The notes beneath the pieces are model-generated. The model made no database searches, was not told where the DNA came from, and worked only from the letters and a program-made list of their open reading frames with translations. A stretch of DNA of 52,914 bases, from IMG/VR virus record IMGVR_UViG_3300009506_000044, positions 1-52,914 of that record, one strand, 5' to 3'. This DNA comes from a virus. This document shows, in pieces, positions 1 to 8,051 of this stretch. Position 1 is the first letter of the stretch, and each line of letters begins with the position of its first letter. A program made the translations under genes and the position numbers.

Positions 1-94
1 GCACCTTTAAGTCATTGTATTTGTTTGTTTAACGAAAATATATATCCGCTAGTACAACATTTTTTAGGACATTGGGTATTTTTGGGGAAATAGG

Positions 95-2521
95 GTGCCA
101 AAGCCTAAACCGCGAGAGATGATAGGAATGACGCAATCTGCTAAGATAATAGGCGTTACAAGAAAGACGGTTCGCAGTTGGATGGAGTCTGGAAAGGTTG
201 AAGGCAAAAAGATAAAGCGAGGCAATGGCGAGGCATGGATGGCCTACAAAGATTCAGTATTGGTTGTGGCGGCTGAACGCGCAAAACCGACGTTTGCGTT
301 AGAGAATGCGATAAAAGATCCGGAACCGGAACCTAAAAAAAAGAAGCGGCCGGGAAACGAAAGCAAGTACGAGCGTCACAGGGCCAAGATGGCGGAGGTC
401 AGTGCGGAGGAATCAAAGCGCACAAGGAATATACACCCTATCCCCGCGTGCAGCGACCCGGAATTACGAGAGGCATTGCGGCTGGATCTTCTCGGATTTC
501 TCGAAAAGGCGTTCCCGGAGACGTTTTATCTTGGATGGTCTGAAGATCAAATTGAAATTATATCAGAGGTGCAACGCACCATCCTTCATGGCGGCATGAA
601 AGGTATAACGATGCCTCGACATGGAGGGAAAACGTCTATTTCGCGTGGCGCTGTTTTGTGGGCCACATTGTACGCGCATAGGAAATTTGTGGTGGCAATC
701 GCCAGCGAACAGGAAAAGGCCGACATGATCGTAGAGCAAATAAAATTGCTGCTAGAGACTAATACGTTGATATGCGGACTTTTTCCGGAGGTGTCTTATC
801 CAATTCGCAGGCTTGAGGGGATATCGTCCCGCGCTCGCGCCCAGCATCTTAACGGCGCTCTGACGCGCATAAAATGGGGAACCTCCAAGATTATATATCC
901 GACGATACTCGATGCGCCTACGTCTGGAACGATTGTCTGCGGTGCAGGGATAACGTCTTCGAAATTGCGTGGCATTTGCCACGTTCTCACCACGGGGGAA
1001 ACCATCCGACCAGATTTTTTCATTGCGGACGATTGCCAGGACGACAGCGTTGCCGCCAGTCCTATACAGTGCCAGGCACGTGAAAAGAAAATCATGGGCG
1101 CAATAAAAGGCATGGCGGGCCCTGGGAAAAAAATGTCAGGGTTTAACTTGTGTACTGTCATATATGAAGATGATTTGACAAGCCGTATTTTAAAACGACC
1201 GGAGTGGCACGGCAAAATATATTCTATCCTGAAGTCTCTTCCGAAAAACCTGATCATGTGGGAGAAGGACTATCGTGATTTGTGGCTGAAATCCCTTAAA
1301 GAACGCAAGGATATATCGTTAGCCAGCGAATTTTATCGCGCCAACAAGGAAAAAATGAGCGAAGGCGCGGAGGTGTCATGGAAGGAGGATTATGAGCCGG
1401 GAGAGACGGACGCGCTAGAGCACGCAATGCTGTTGTATATCAGCGATGAGGAAGTGTTTTGGGCCGAGTACATGAATCGCCCGAAGCCGCGTATTGTCCT
1501 GACCGACAGGCAACTGACGCCTGACGATATTTACAAATGCGCCGTGGGGATCGGTCGCGGCGAGGTGCCGGTGAGCACCGTCGAATTGACCGCGTTTATT
1601 GATGTTCACGATGGCCTGTTGTTTTGGATGGTGTGCGCTCTATCGCAGGATTTCAGTGGTGGGCCGATAGATTACGGTTCGTTTCCAGAGCAACCTATGG
1701 ATTATTACACGCTGTCAAACGCAAAACGCAAGTTTGACCTGTCCAGGGGAATCGAAGCTTCTCTTTATGATGCCCTTAAAGATTTAGTGGGACAGTTGAT
1801 GTCAAAAGATTGGGTCAGGGAACACGGCGGGACGGCAAAAATATCGAGAATCTCTATTGACGCTGGGTGGATGACGGATATCGTGTACCAGTTCATTAGG
1901 GAATCCGACTATGCTCCGATCCTGTTGCCGAGTAATGGCAAATTTTTCGGTGCCGCGTCTAATCCAATTTCTAGCTGGCAGCAACATGAAGGCGAGCGGC
2001 ACGGCCTGAATTATATAATTTCCCTGCGAGGTAAACATAAACAGTACCATATCGTGTTTGACGCCAACTGGTGGAAGGATTTCGTATTTCAGCGTATCCT
2101 GACGCACCGTGGCAATCCGGGGGGGATGACCATTTTCGGCAAAAAACCGGAGGCTCACCAAATGCTCGCGGACCATCTCACGTCGGAGACTCGCCATAAA
2201 ATTGAAGGCAGGGGCCGCGTAGTGTACGAGTACCGGATATTACCGAACAGGGAGAACCATCTTTTCGATTGCCTGGTAGGCTGCTACGTGGCGGGGTCCA
2301 TCCAGGGGTGCGTGCTATCGAAAGAGGCGCAGCGTAGTGGCGAGGAATCGCAGGCTGCGGAGAAAAAAGCGGACGACGCCAGGGCTCGCGAGGTGCTAGA
2401 CGCGATCGACCGCCAGAGGAAGGCGGCGCGGGAGAAATCAGCGGAGTCGGCCGGCACGGTGCCGGTGCGGCCTGTTTCGAGGGGTGTAGTGTATTCGGCC
2501 CGACGGGCCAGGGGGGTGTGA
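95..2521 (+). CDS. Terminase large subunit with N-terminal helix-turn-helix
   Basis: This is the DNA-packaging motor ATPase/nuclease that fills the prohead through the portal. Residues about 10-60 look like an excisionase/MerR-type helix-turn-helix (AKIIGVTRKTVRSWMESG), followed by a charged Lys/Glu/Pro linker. The ATPase follows, with Walker A MPRHGGKT at residues 173-180 and a Walker B-like IADD around residues 310-313. The acidic region from about 500 onward (FIDVHDG, SIDAGWMTD) is consistent with the RNase H-like nuclease. At 808 residues it is longer than most large terminases. The HTH may replace the missing small subunit for pac/cos recognition, which is inference. GTG at 95 was chosen because GGGG lies 8 bases upstream; ATG at 119 is the alternative. 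The next gene overlaps its end. Confidence 0.88.
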   Translation: MPKPKPREMIGMTQSAKIIGVTRKTVRSWMESGKVEGKKIKRGNGEAWMAYKDSVLVVAAERAKPTFALENAIKDPEPEPKKKKRPGNESKYERHRAKMAEVSAEESKRTRNIHPIPACSDPELREALRLDLLGFLEKAFPETFYLGWSEDQIEIISEVQRTILHGGMKGITMPRHGGKTSISRGAVLWATLYAHRKFVVAIASEQEKADMIVEQIKLLLETNTLICGLFPEVSYPIRRLEGISSRARAQHLNGALTRIKWGTSKIIYPTILDAPTSGTIVCGAGITSSKLRGICHVLTTGETIRPDFFIADDCQDDSVAASPIQCQAREKKIMGAIKGMAGPGKKMSGFNLCTVIYEDDLTSRILKRPEWHGKIYSILKSLPKNLIMWEKDYRDLWLKSLKERKDISLASEFYRANKEKMSEGAEVSWKEDYEPGETDALEHAMLLYISDEEVFWAEYMNRPKPRIVLTDRQLTPDDIYKCAVGIGRGEVPVSTVELTAFIDVHDGLLFWMVCALSQDFSGGPIDYGSFPEQPMDYYTLSNAKRKFDLSRGIEASLYDALKDLVGQLMSKDWVREHGGTAKISRISIDAGWMTDIVYQFIRESDYAPILLPSNGKFFGAASNPISSWQQHEGERHGLNYIISLRGKHKQYHIVFDANWWKDFVFQRILTHRGNPGGMTIFGKKPEAHQMLADHLTSETRHKIEGRGRVVYEYRILPNRENHLFDCLVGCYVAGSIQGCVLSKEAQRSGEESQAAEKKADDARAREVLDAIDRQRKAAREKSAESAGTVPVRPVSRGVVYSARRARGV

Positions 2522-2523
2522 TC

Positions 2524-2745
2524 ATGGCGGACAACGGTAATAAGCGTCGCGTATACAGCGGTATTGTGCATGATTTTATGATGTTTCGGCACCAGTACAA
2601 TCTTACGCAGGAGGACTGTGCGCGGATCTTTCGAGTGAGGCAACCGGACGTGTGTAAATACGAAAGCGGCAAGGTTTTCCCTCCCGCAAGGGTCATCGGT
2701 CGCATGATGGAAATTATGCAGAATTACACGACGTGTGCGGAGTGA
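2524..2745 (+). CDS. Small XRE-like helix-turn-helix protein
   Basis: A 73-residue protein with a Cro/CI-type helix-turn-helix: QYNLTQEDCARIFRVRQPDV then KYESGK, the usual XRE signature. It probably binds DNA, either as a regulator or as a small-terminase-like partner for the preceding terminase. The ATG at 2524 is preceded by a G-run at 2511-2516. A GTG at 2518 is in frame but sits too close to that site. The gene directly follows the terminase stop. Confidence 0.7.
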   Translation: MADNGNKRRVYSGIVHDFMMFRHQYNLTQEDCARIFRVRQPDVCKYESGKVFPPARVIGRMMEIMQNYTTCAE

Positions 2746-2897
2746 ATATCACGGTTACCTGGAGCGTCGAAGATGACTGCTTCATTGCTACGGCTGAAGG
2801 CACCGATTTAATAGGGTGTGGCGATACGGAAGCAGAAGCCGAAATGCATCTAAGAAACCATCTCTTGGATGAAAAAGAGACTCCCAGGAAAATTTGA
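2742..2897 (+). CDS. HicB/UPF0150-like small protein
   Basis: A 51-residue frame starting with GTG that overlaps the previous stop. It begins with a beta-strand motif and then the pattern DDCFIATAEGTDLIGCGDT, followed by an amphipathic helix (EAEAEMHLRNHL). This resembles the partial RNase H-like fold of HicB-type antitoxins (a W..EDD.F.A...G...G.G.T.EEA arrangement). No HicA toxin is adjacent, so a toxin-antitoxin role is not supported. It may be an orphan regulator. Stop to next gene is nearly 700 bases and contains the CRISPR array. Confidence 0.5.
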   Translation: MNITVTWSVEDDCFIATAEGTDLIGCGDTEAEAEMHLRNHLLDEKETPRKI

Positions 2898-2915
2898 AAA
2901 ACACGTTATTCACCC

Positions 2916-2944
2916 TTGATTTTTTATAATTAGCGCGCTATCTT
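2916..2944 (+). promoter_or_regulatory. Candidate sigma70-like promoter upstream of the array region
   Basis: TTGATT at 2916-2921 and TATCTT at 2939-2944 are separated by 17 bases in an AT-rich stretch. It would drive rightward transcription of the structured region and CRISPR array. The -10 is imperfect, so this is a suggestion only. Confidence 0.35.
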
Positions 2945-3059
2945 AATAATGTACACCTAGTTTTTAATGTGTCGTCACCATATAATGATTAGAGAAAATT
3001 TAGATATATAGATAAACAATTATGAATCACTTTACCACTAGCATGCCAGTAACAAAAAG

Positions 3060-3262
3060 TCGGGTGTCTGGTATGCGGGGCCAGTTACGAGGCCTAAAGC
3101 TGAGAAGGATCGCAGGTGGTGTCAACGTAAACCCTGCGGACGCTCGGCAAGCTCGTTATTCGAGGCACCTCCCACACGGGAGCATCACACGCCACCCGCA
3201 CCGTTTTTTGCGGTCGATCTTCAGTGCTGTTAAAAGCGCTGTTGATCGACTGCAAGTAGCGG
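3060..3262 (+). ncRNA. Candidate structured RNA upstream of CRISPR array (possible tracrRNA)
   Basis: This GC-richer island lies in an otherwise AT-rich non-coding stretch and holds several hairpins. The strongest has arms 3210-3228 and 3235-3253: 17 pairs with a symmetric UU/UU internal loop and a GUUAAA loop. A second hairpin is CTCCC-ACAC-GGGAG at about 3170-3184. Just after it comes ATCACAC (about 3184-3190), complementary to GTGTGAT of the repeat, a short possible anti-repeat. Placement next to the array and a small Cas12-like nuclease suggests a tracrRNA, but seven complementary bases is weak support. Whether the + strand is transcribed is inferred. A 104-residue frame crosses this stretch but lacks a ribosome binding site. 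Confidence 0.4.
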
Positions 3263-3299
3263 CATTTTTGCATGTTGTTATGTATATGCCATTTGTGTT

Positions 3300-3347
3300 T
3301 TGTTCTATATGTTGTGATTTTTATGGGACCAATTAATATATATTGGA
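3300..3347 (+). promoter_or_regulatory. AT-rich leader of the CRISPR array
   Basis: The 48 bases before the first repeat are strongly AT-rich (for example AATTAATATATATTGG), as CRISPR leaders usually are. A weak promoter can be read as TTGTGA followed 18-19 bases later by ATATAT. The array is oriented rightwards because the last repeat at the other end is degenerate. Confidence 0.4.
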
Positions 3348-3579
3348 GTCCAAGACGAACTATAGTGTGATGGTAACCTGATGAGTAATGAAGAAATCGT
3401 TGAACAGAATTTAGTCCAAGATGAACTATAGTGTGATGGTAACCCCCAACAAACTGCCTGTGTGTGATCAAGGCCAGCCAAGTCCAAGACGAACTATAGT
3501 GTGATGGTAACTATACTGAAGACGATTACATGGAAATACATAGTGTTCCGTCCAAGATGAACTATAGTGTGATTTGATG
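3348..3579 (+). CRISPR. CRISPR mini-array, four repeats and three spacers
   Basis: Three 30-base repeats start at 3348, 3414 and 3482. They begin GTCCAAGA and end GTGTGATGGTAAC, and are identical except for a C/T at base 10. A fourth copy starts at 3550, matches for the first 24 bases, then loses the GGTAAC end, as expected of a leader-distal terminal repeat. Spacers are 36 (3378-3413), 38 (3444-3481) and 38 bases (3512-3549), all unrelated to one another. Repeats contain the 8-base palindrome ACTATAGT. The effector gene starts 12 bases after the last repeat. Spacer origin cannot be told without a search. No adaptation genes (cas1, cas2) are in the window. Confidence 0.9.
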
Positions 3580-3590
3580 GAAAGAGTAAA

Positions 3591-4895
3591 TTGAAGTGCA
3601 TTAAATTCAGAATAATAAAGGATCGTGAGTTTCCTCGGCTGTTTACCCTGCTTGACAAGTATTCTTACGCGATTAGCAGGGTTAAAAACCTCGGAATGAG
3701 CAAGTTGTTCGTGCAGCATCATACCGAAATTATTCCTTTTTTAGATTCCGAGAAAGATAAAAATTTGCGAAAGGTGTTTCTCAGGGATCGTAAAAATGCG
3801 ATATCAAGGGATATATATGCAGACGCTGGAAATCTATACCCGTGGATGGTTTCTCATATTAAAGAGATGGCCGCGAAAGAGGTATGTGACAAATTCAAAT
3901 CGGACTGCAAGGAGGTGTGCTACTCGCTTAAAAAGTCTCTCGCATCATTTCGTCGGGATGGTTCTTTTTCTATGAGGTCGCGCAATTGCAAGTTTGTCCG
4001 CGTCGCGGACGATATTTTCCTTGAGACGAATCTGTTGTCAAAATCAACAAAGGCGCTGTCTGAGGTATGCGAAAAACCAAATAAAGACGAGGAATTTCCA
4101 AAAAAATTCAAACTTTTGTTGGCAACGCGAAACTTGAAAAATGGCCATCGTCAGGACTTAAAACGCATATTGTCAGGTGAATCAAAATTCGGTTCTCCTC
4201 GTTTCGTCAAGTCTAAAAACGGATACGATTTGATTGTACCGTTCGAACAACAAAAGGCGGAGGCGCAAACAGGCCTAACGATTGGTATAGACCTTGGTGT
4301 TAAATGCGCGTTTTATGGCGCGTCTGTTGACTCTTGGAAGCGCATCAAGCCTGAAGACACACATGAAATATACGCTAAAGCGATGCAATTCAAGAAGCGG
4401 CGCAAACAATATCAAAAGCAAGCAAAAGTTTCAAATCGAAGTGGACGTGGTAGGCGCCATGTGTTGAGACCGTTAGAAAAACTTAGCACATCCGAACGTT
4501 ATTTTAGAGAGACGAAGTACAAGCAATGGGTGCGAATGATCATTGATTTTTGCTTAAATTATGGATTTTCGGTAATCGTCTTGGAAGACCTTAATAATCT
4601 AAAAAAAGACAACGCCTTAATTGCTAAATGGGCGCCGTTTAAGTTTCAAGAGTTGTTGATTTTAAAGGCATCTGAGTTCGGAATAGATGTTTTAGTGATA
4701 AATCCTGCGGATTCCTCCAGGCGTTGCTCATGGTGTGGATATACAGCGGCAGAAAACCGTGTTTCGCGTGATTGGTTTCTATGTAAGCAATGCGGAAAAA
4801 AGGCCGATGCAGACCACAATGCCGCAAGAAATTTGAGTTCGCCGCTTTTTTATCAGGGAAGAATGTCTTCTGGTGTTTGCGAGGAAATATTCTAG
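3591..4895 (+). CDS. Hypercompact Cas12/TnpB-like RuvC nuclease
   Basis: A probable RNA-guided DNA endonuclease of 434 residues. The C-terminal half carries a full RuvC site: IGIDLG with D234, VLEDLNN with E332, and DADHNAARN with D408. A zinc-ribbon (C379, C382, C398, C401; CSWCGY and CKQCGK) is inserted before the last Asp, as in TnpB and Cas12f-type proteins. The N-terminal 220 residues are lysine-rich and helical and do not resemble standard TnpB openings. TTG at 3591 is the only possible start near the top of the frame and has GGAAAG 7 bases upstream. It sits directly behind a CRISPR array, and no tnpA transposase or transposon ends are seen. This favours a type V (V-F/V-U-like) effector over a transposon TnpB. 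Subtype is unassigned. Confidence 0.85.
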   Translation: MKCIKFRIIKDREFPRLFTLLDKYSYAISRVKNLGMSKLFVQHHTEIIPFLDSEKDKNLRKVFLRDRKNAISRDIYADAGNLYPWMVSHIKEMAAKEVCDKFKSDCKEVCYSLKKSLASFRRDGSFSMRSRNCKFVRVADDIFLETNLLSKSTKALSEVCEKPNKDEEFPKKFKLLLATRNLKNGHRQDLKRILSGESKFGSPRFVKSKNGYDLIVPFEQQKAEAQTGLTIGIDLGVKCAFYGASVDSWKRIKPEDTHEIYAKAMQFKKRRKQYQKQAKVSNRSGRGRRHVLRPLEKLSTSERYFRETKYKQWVRMIIDFCLNYGFSVIVLEDLNNLKKDNALIAKWAPFKFQELLILKASEFGIDVLVINPADSSRRCSWCGYTAAENRVSRDWFLCKQCGKKADADHNAARNLSSPLFYQGRMSSGVCEEIF

Positions 4896-5004
4896 AAAAT
4901 AAACTTTCCACGTCACAATTCACCCACAATTTACCCGCCTAGCGAACCATCCTATATTACACCCTATACCAAAATTAGCACATCTCATTTGACGTGATAT
5001 GCTT

Positions 5005-5030
5005 ATGACAATCCTATAGGGGGTTGTCAT
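5005..5030 (+). promoter_or_regulatory. Hairpin covering the ribosome binding site of the gpW-like gene
   Basis: ATGACAATCC at 5005-5014 pairs with GGGTTGTCAT at 5021-5030 (one wobble). The G-run used as Shine-Dalgarno (5019-5023) lies in the loop and right arm, and the start codon follows immediately. It could restrain translation of the first head gene, or be a protein-binding operator. Confidence 0.5.
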
Positions 5031-5249
5031 ATGGCAATTTTGACCCGTGCAGAACTTCTCGAAGACGTCCAGACGGCCATCGTTGCTGTCCTTGCCGGCG
5101 CGCAGGAATATACGATTGCAGGCCGGACATACAAACGGCCGGACCTAAAAACCCTGCGCGAATACGAGCGGCAACTGATAGCCGAGTACGAGCAGGAACA
5201 AAACAGCAGCGGCGGGATACGCCAGATTCGAGCGTACCCGTGGCGTTGA
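5031..5249 (+). CDS. gpW-like head-tail joining protein
   Basis: A 72-residue protein that matches the gpW pattern: a short helix (ELLEDVQTAIVAVLAG), a beta hairpin (EYTIAGRTYKRPDL), then a helix (LKTLREYERQLIAEYEQ). In lambda, gpW seals the filled capsid and builds the tail-attachment site. It lies directly before the portal gene, as in lambda-like phages, and its stop overlaps the portal start (TGATG). Confidence 0.75.
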   Translation: MAILTRAELLEDVQTAIVAVLAGAQEYTIAGRTYKRPDLKTLREYERQLIAEYEQEQNSSGGIRQIRAYPWR

Positions 5250-6853
5250 TGGATCGCCTTATTACCTCGATCTCTCCGACGTGGGGCCTGCGTCGTGCCC
5301 GTGCGCGTGCAGCCCTGCAGGTGATGGCATCCGCAGGCTTCACGCCGGACTCCGCGTACAATTCCGCCACCACCAACCTCCGATCTCTCGCCACCTGGCT
5401 CCCCGGCCGGTCGTCCGCAATGGGCGAACTCACCGACGCTACGCGCAACCAGCAGATAGCGCGCAGCTCAGACAGCTACAAAAACAACGCTATCGCTACG
5501 GCCGTGATCAAACGCAACAAAACCTGTGTGGTCGGCACCGGACTGCGCCTGCAATCACGCATAGATTATCGAACGCTCGGTATAACGCGGGAGCAGGCGA
5601 GCGAAAAACAGCGCGAAATTGAAACACTTTTCCGCGTCTGGGCAGAAAGCCCGGACGAATGCGACCTTGAGCGTTCCTTAGATTTCTACTCACTGCAAGC
5701 CACTATTTTAGTGTCATCCTTGGTTTCTGGTGATCTATTCTGCCTTACACCAGTTATTCGATATCCCGGCCGGTCTTTCTCGCTAAAACTCCAGGCGATT
5801 GAGGCCGACCGGGTATCGAACCCCCATTCCACATTCGACACGAAAAAATGCAAGGGCGGCATTGACTTGGGGGCAAATGGCGAGCCCGTTGGTGTGTGGA
5901 TCATGGAGGACCATCCGAACGAGTTTTGCGAGGGCTCGCATCCTTACAGGTGGCGCCGACACGCGGTGTTTGGCCCCAGAACCGGTAGGCGCCGCGTTCT
6001 ACAGATATTCGAAAAAGACCGGCCGCAGGCGTACCGTGGCTGTGTGTACCTCTCCCCTGTGATGGAGACGTTAAAGCAGATCAGCAGATACAAGGATTCA
6101 GAACTGATGGCCGCCCTGATCGCCTCATTCTTCACGGTCTTCATCAAATCTACCAAGCCAGTCTCGCCCTACGGTGGCGCGCCGTCATCCGTGCTCACCG
6201 CCAGCACTTACGGCGTCGAGACGAACGCGAACGCCAGTGACGAATACGCGCTCGGCGAGGGCCTGATCAACGTCATGGGTCCGGATCAGGACATCCAGAT
6301 AGCCGACCCGCACCGCCCCAATAAGGACGCCGCCGGATTTATTGATCTCCAGTTACGCGAAATTGGCAGCGCACTTGAGATCCCGTTTGAAATTCTAACC
6401 CAACGTTTTCAGAGCAGCTACAGCGCCGCAAGGGCAGCCCTCATCGAAGCGTGGCGTTATTTCCTGGTTCGTCGTGCGCAGCTTCGTTTGCAGTTGTGCC
6501 AACCGTCATACGAATTGTTTTTCGATGAGGTTGTCGCCTCCGGTGTCTACAGCGCTCCCGGATATTCCGACCCGCTGAAACGTGCCGCATGGACACGCGC
6601 CTCATGGGTTGGCCCGTCGCGTGGTTCCATCGATGAACTCAAGGCGGCCAAGTCCAGCACGGAGCGGATGAATAACGGAACGTCGAACGAGGCTATCGAA
6701 TGCGATGAGATGGCGAGAGATCGCGATGAGGTTTTCGCCCAACGGGCATACGAAATGCAAACCCGACGTGATGCCGGGATGGATACGAATTATGACGCAA
6801 CCCAGACAAATTCATCAGTGCCTGACGAATACGCCGTTGCTACTCGCGACTGA
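5249..6853 (+). CDS. Portal protein (lambda gpB family)
   Basis: The 534-residue portal forms the dodecameric ring at the capsid vertex through which DNA passes. Family-like features include the N-terminal stretch with RSSDSYKNNAIATAVIKRN (the early helix of lambda-type portals), IEADRV in the wing, and a C-terminal QRFQSSYSAARAALIEAW motif typical of this family. ATG at 5249 was preferred because it is coupled to the gpW stop; the frame is open further upstream, overlapping gpW. The C-terminus overlaps the protease gene by about 60 bases. Confidence 0.88.
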   Translation: MDRLITSISPTWGLRRARARAALQVMASAGFTPDSAYNSATTNLRSLATWLPGRSSAMGELTDATRNQQIARSSDSYKNNAIATAVIKRNKTCVVGTGLRLQSRIDYRTLGITREQASEKQREIETLFRVWAESPDECDLERSLDFYSLQATILVSSLVSGDLFCLTPVIRYPGRSFSLKLQAIEADRVSNPHSTFDTKKCKGGIDLGANGEPVGVWIMEDHPNEFCEGSHPYRWRRHAVFGPRTGRRRVLQIFEKDRPQAYRGCVYLSPVMETLKQISRYKDSELMAALIASFFTVFIKSTKPVSPYGGAPSSVLTASTYGVETNANASDEYALGEGLINVMGPDQDIQIADPHRPNKDAAGFIDLQLREIGSALEIPFEILTQRFQSSYSAARAALIEAWRYFLVRRAQLRLQLCQPSYELFFDEVVASGVYSAPGYSDPLKRAAWTRASWVGPSRGSIDELKAAKSSTERMNNGTSNEAIECDEMARDRDEVFAQRAYEMQTRRDAGMDTNYDATQTNSSVPDEYAVATRD

Positions 6854-8051
6854 CGCAATCACGGAGTTATTCCGTCGTGTCGAGGCGAATGTCATCGAGG
6901 AAGGCATGGCAGCGGAGGTGTTTGATTGGGGATACCGTATCGAAAACAATACCGGCATCCTGCCGATCCGTGGAGCCCTGGCGCAACGACCGGACCTAAT
7001 CCATATGTATCTGGGCGGGTCGTCGGTTGACATGCTCGCGCAGCATTTCCAGGAACTCATGGCCGATAACTCTGTCGGGCGCATCGTTCTCGACATTGAT
7101 TCTCCCGGTGGGTATGTGTCGCCAATTGCTGAATTCGCCAGTCAAATTTTCGCCGCCCGTGACAAAAAAGAGATTATCGCCGTCGTAAATTCATCCGCAT
7201 TTTCCGCCGCCTATTGGATTGCATCCGCAGCGAAAGAGATCGTGATGAACGACGCCACGGCGGCGGCCGGTTCCGTGGGCGTCTATATCGCACACGTTGA
7301 TATTTCGAAACGCGAAGAGAAGTGGGGCTATAAGACCACGGAAATCACCGCCGGCAAATACAAAGCCGTCGGGTCGCCATACAAGCCACTCTCGGACGAA
7401 GGGCGAGCTACATACCAGGAGAGAGCGAATTATTTCTACGAGATGTTCGTCAACGCCGTTGCGGAGTATCGAAATTTAGATTTAACGGCCCTGGAAACAT
7501 GGGCCGATGGGAAAATTTTTATCGGCCAGCAGGCAATAGATGTCGGTTTGGCTGATCGTATTGGAAGTTTTACATCTGTTATAGGAGCGAATCTTATGAC
7601 TGAACCTCAAATCGCCGCTACGCCTCCGGTGCAGGCTCCGAACATCACGGAGGCATACCTAGCGGCGAACCACCCCCAGTTGCTCGCCGGCATAAAAACG
7701 GCCTCATACGAGGACGGCCTGAAAGCCGGAATCGAGCAGGGGGAGAAAAAAGAGCGTGCCCGTGTGCTCGCCATCGAAGCGCTTGAAAAATCCCCAGTAT
7801 ACGAAGGGTTTTCGGACGTTTTTGCGAAAGCCAAAGCCGAGGGGCTGACCAAGTCGCAGACCAACGAATTGCTGGTGTCGGCGCAGATGGAACGTGGTAT
7901 CAAACAGCACGACATCCGTCAGGACGCAACGCAAGCAGGACAGTATTCCGGTGGAGCAAAAACCGGCGACGAACTGGACGAACCGGAGACGCAGGCAATG
8001 TTGAAAAACGCTGTTGACGCCGTCTTCCAGAAGAAAGGAGGGCGACGCTAA
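6792..8051 (+). CDS. S49-family prohead protease with C-terminal scaffold domain
   Basis: Residues about 45-265 form an S49/SppA-like serine peptidase: GILPIRGAL, then VLDIDSPGGYV, then the nucleophile region SSAFSAAYWIAS and AAAGSVGV. In lambda-type phages this enzyme (gpC) matures the prohead. The last 150 residues are hydrophilic and helical and resemble a scaffold; a strong internal start (see the nested entry at 7596) suggests it is also made alone. The start is uncertain: ATG 6792 overlaps the portal end, and later Met codons are possible. Confidence 0.85.
   Translation: MTQPRQIHQCLTNTPLLLATDAITELFRRVEANVIEEGMAAEVFDWGYRIENNTGILPIRGALAQRPDLIHMYLGGSSVDMLAQHFQELMADNSVGRIVLDIDSPGGYVSPIAEFASQIFAARDKKEIIAVVNSSAFSAAYWIASAAKEIVMNDATAAAGSVGVYIAHVDISKREEKWGYKTTEITAGKYKAVGSPYKPLSDEGRATYQERANYFYEMFVNAVAEYRNLDLTALETWADGKIFIGQQAIDVGLADRIGSFTSVIGANLMTEPQIAATPPVQAPNITEAYLAANHPQLLAGIKTASYEDGLKAGIEQGEKKERARVLAIEALEKSPVYEGFSDVFAKAKAEGLTKSQTNELLVSAQMERGIKQHDIRQDATQAGQYSGGAKTGDELDEPETQAMLKNAVDAVFQKKGGRR
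7596..8051 (+). CDS. Nested scaffold protein from internal start (Nu3-like)
   Basis: Within the protease frame, ATG 7596 is preceded by TAGGAGC 8 bases upstream, a better site than the one for the full gene. The 151-residue product begins MTEPQIAATPPVQAPNITEA and is rich in Glu, Lys and Ala. Lambda uses the same arrangement to make the Nu3 scaffold from inside gene C. The evidence here is the Shine-Dalgarno site and the position only. Confidence 0.55.
   Translation: MTEPQIAATPPVQAPNITEAYLAANHPQLLAGIKTASYEDGLKAGIEQGEKKERARVLAIEALEKSPVYEGFSDVFAKAKAEGLTKSQTNELLVSAQMERGIKQHDIRQDATQAGQYSGGAKTGDELDEPETQAMLKNAVDAVFQKKGGRR

Noticed and set aside
2742-2897. HicAB toxin-antitoxin pair
   Set aside because: Only the HicB-like half is present; no HicA-like frame on either side.
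3022-3336. 104-residue open frame before the CRISPR array
   Set aside because: No ribosome site, low protein-like character, and it coincides with strong hairpins; read as structured RNA instead.
3378-3410. CTGATGAG...GAAA in the first spacer, like a hammerhead core
   Set aside because: No stem II pairing and no cleavage-site helix; chance within a spacer.
3591-4895. Insertion sequence of the IS605/IS607 group
   Set aside because: No tnpA or serine recombinase, no terminal hairpins, and a CRISPR array lies directly upstream.
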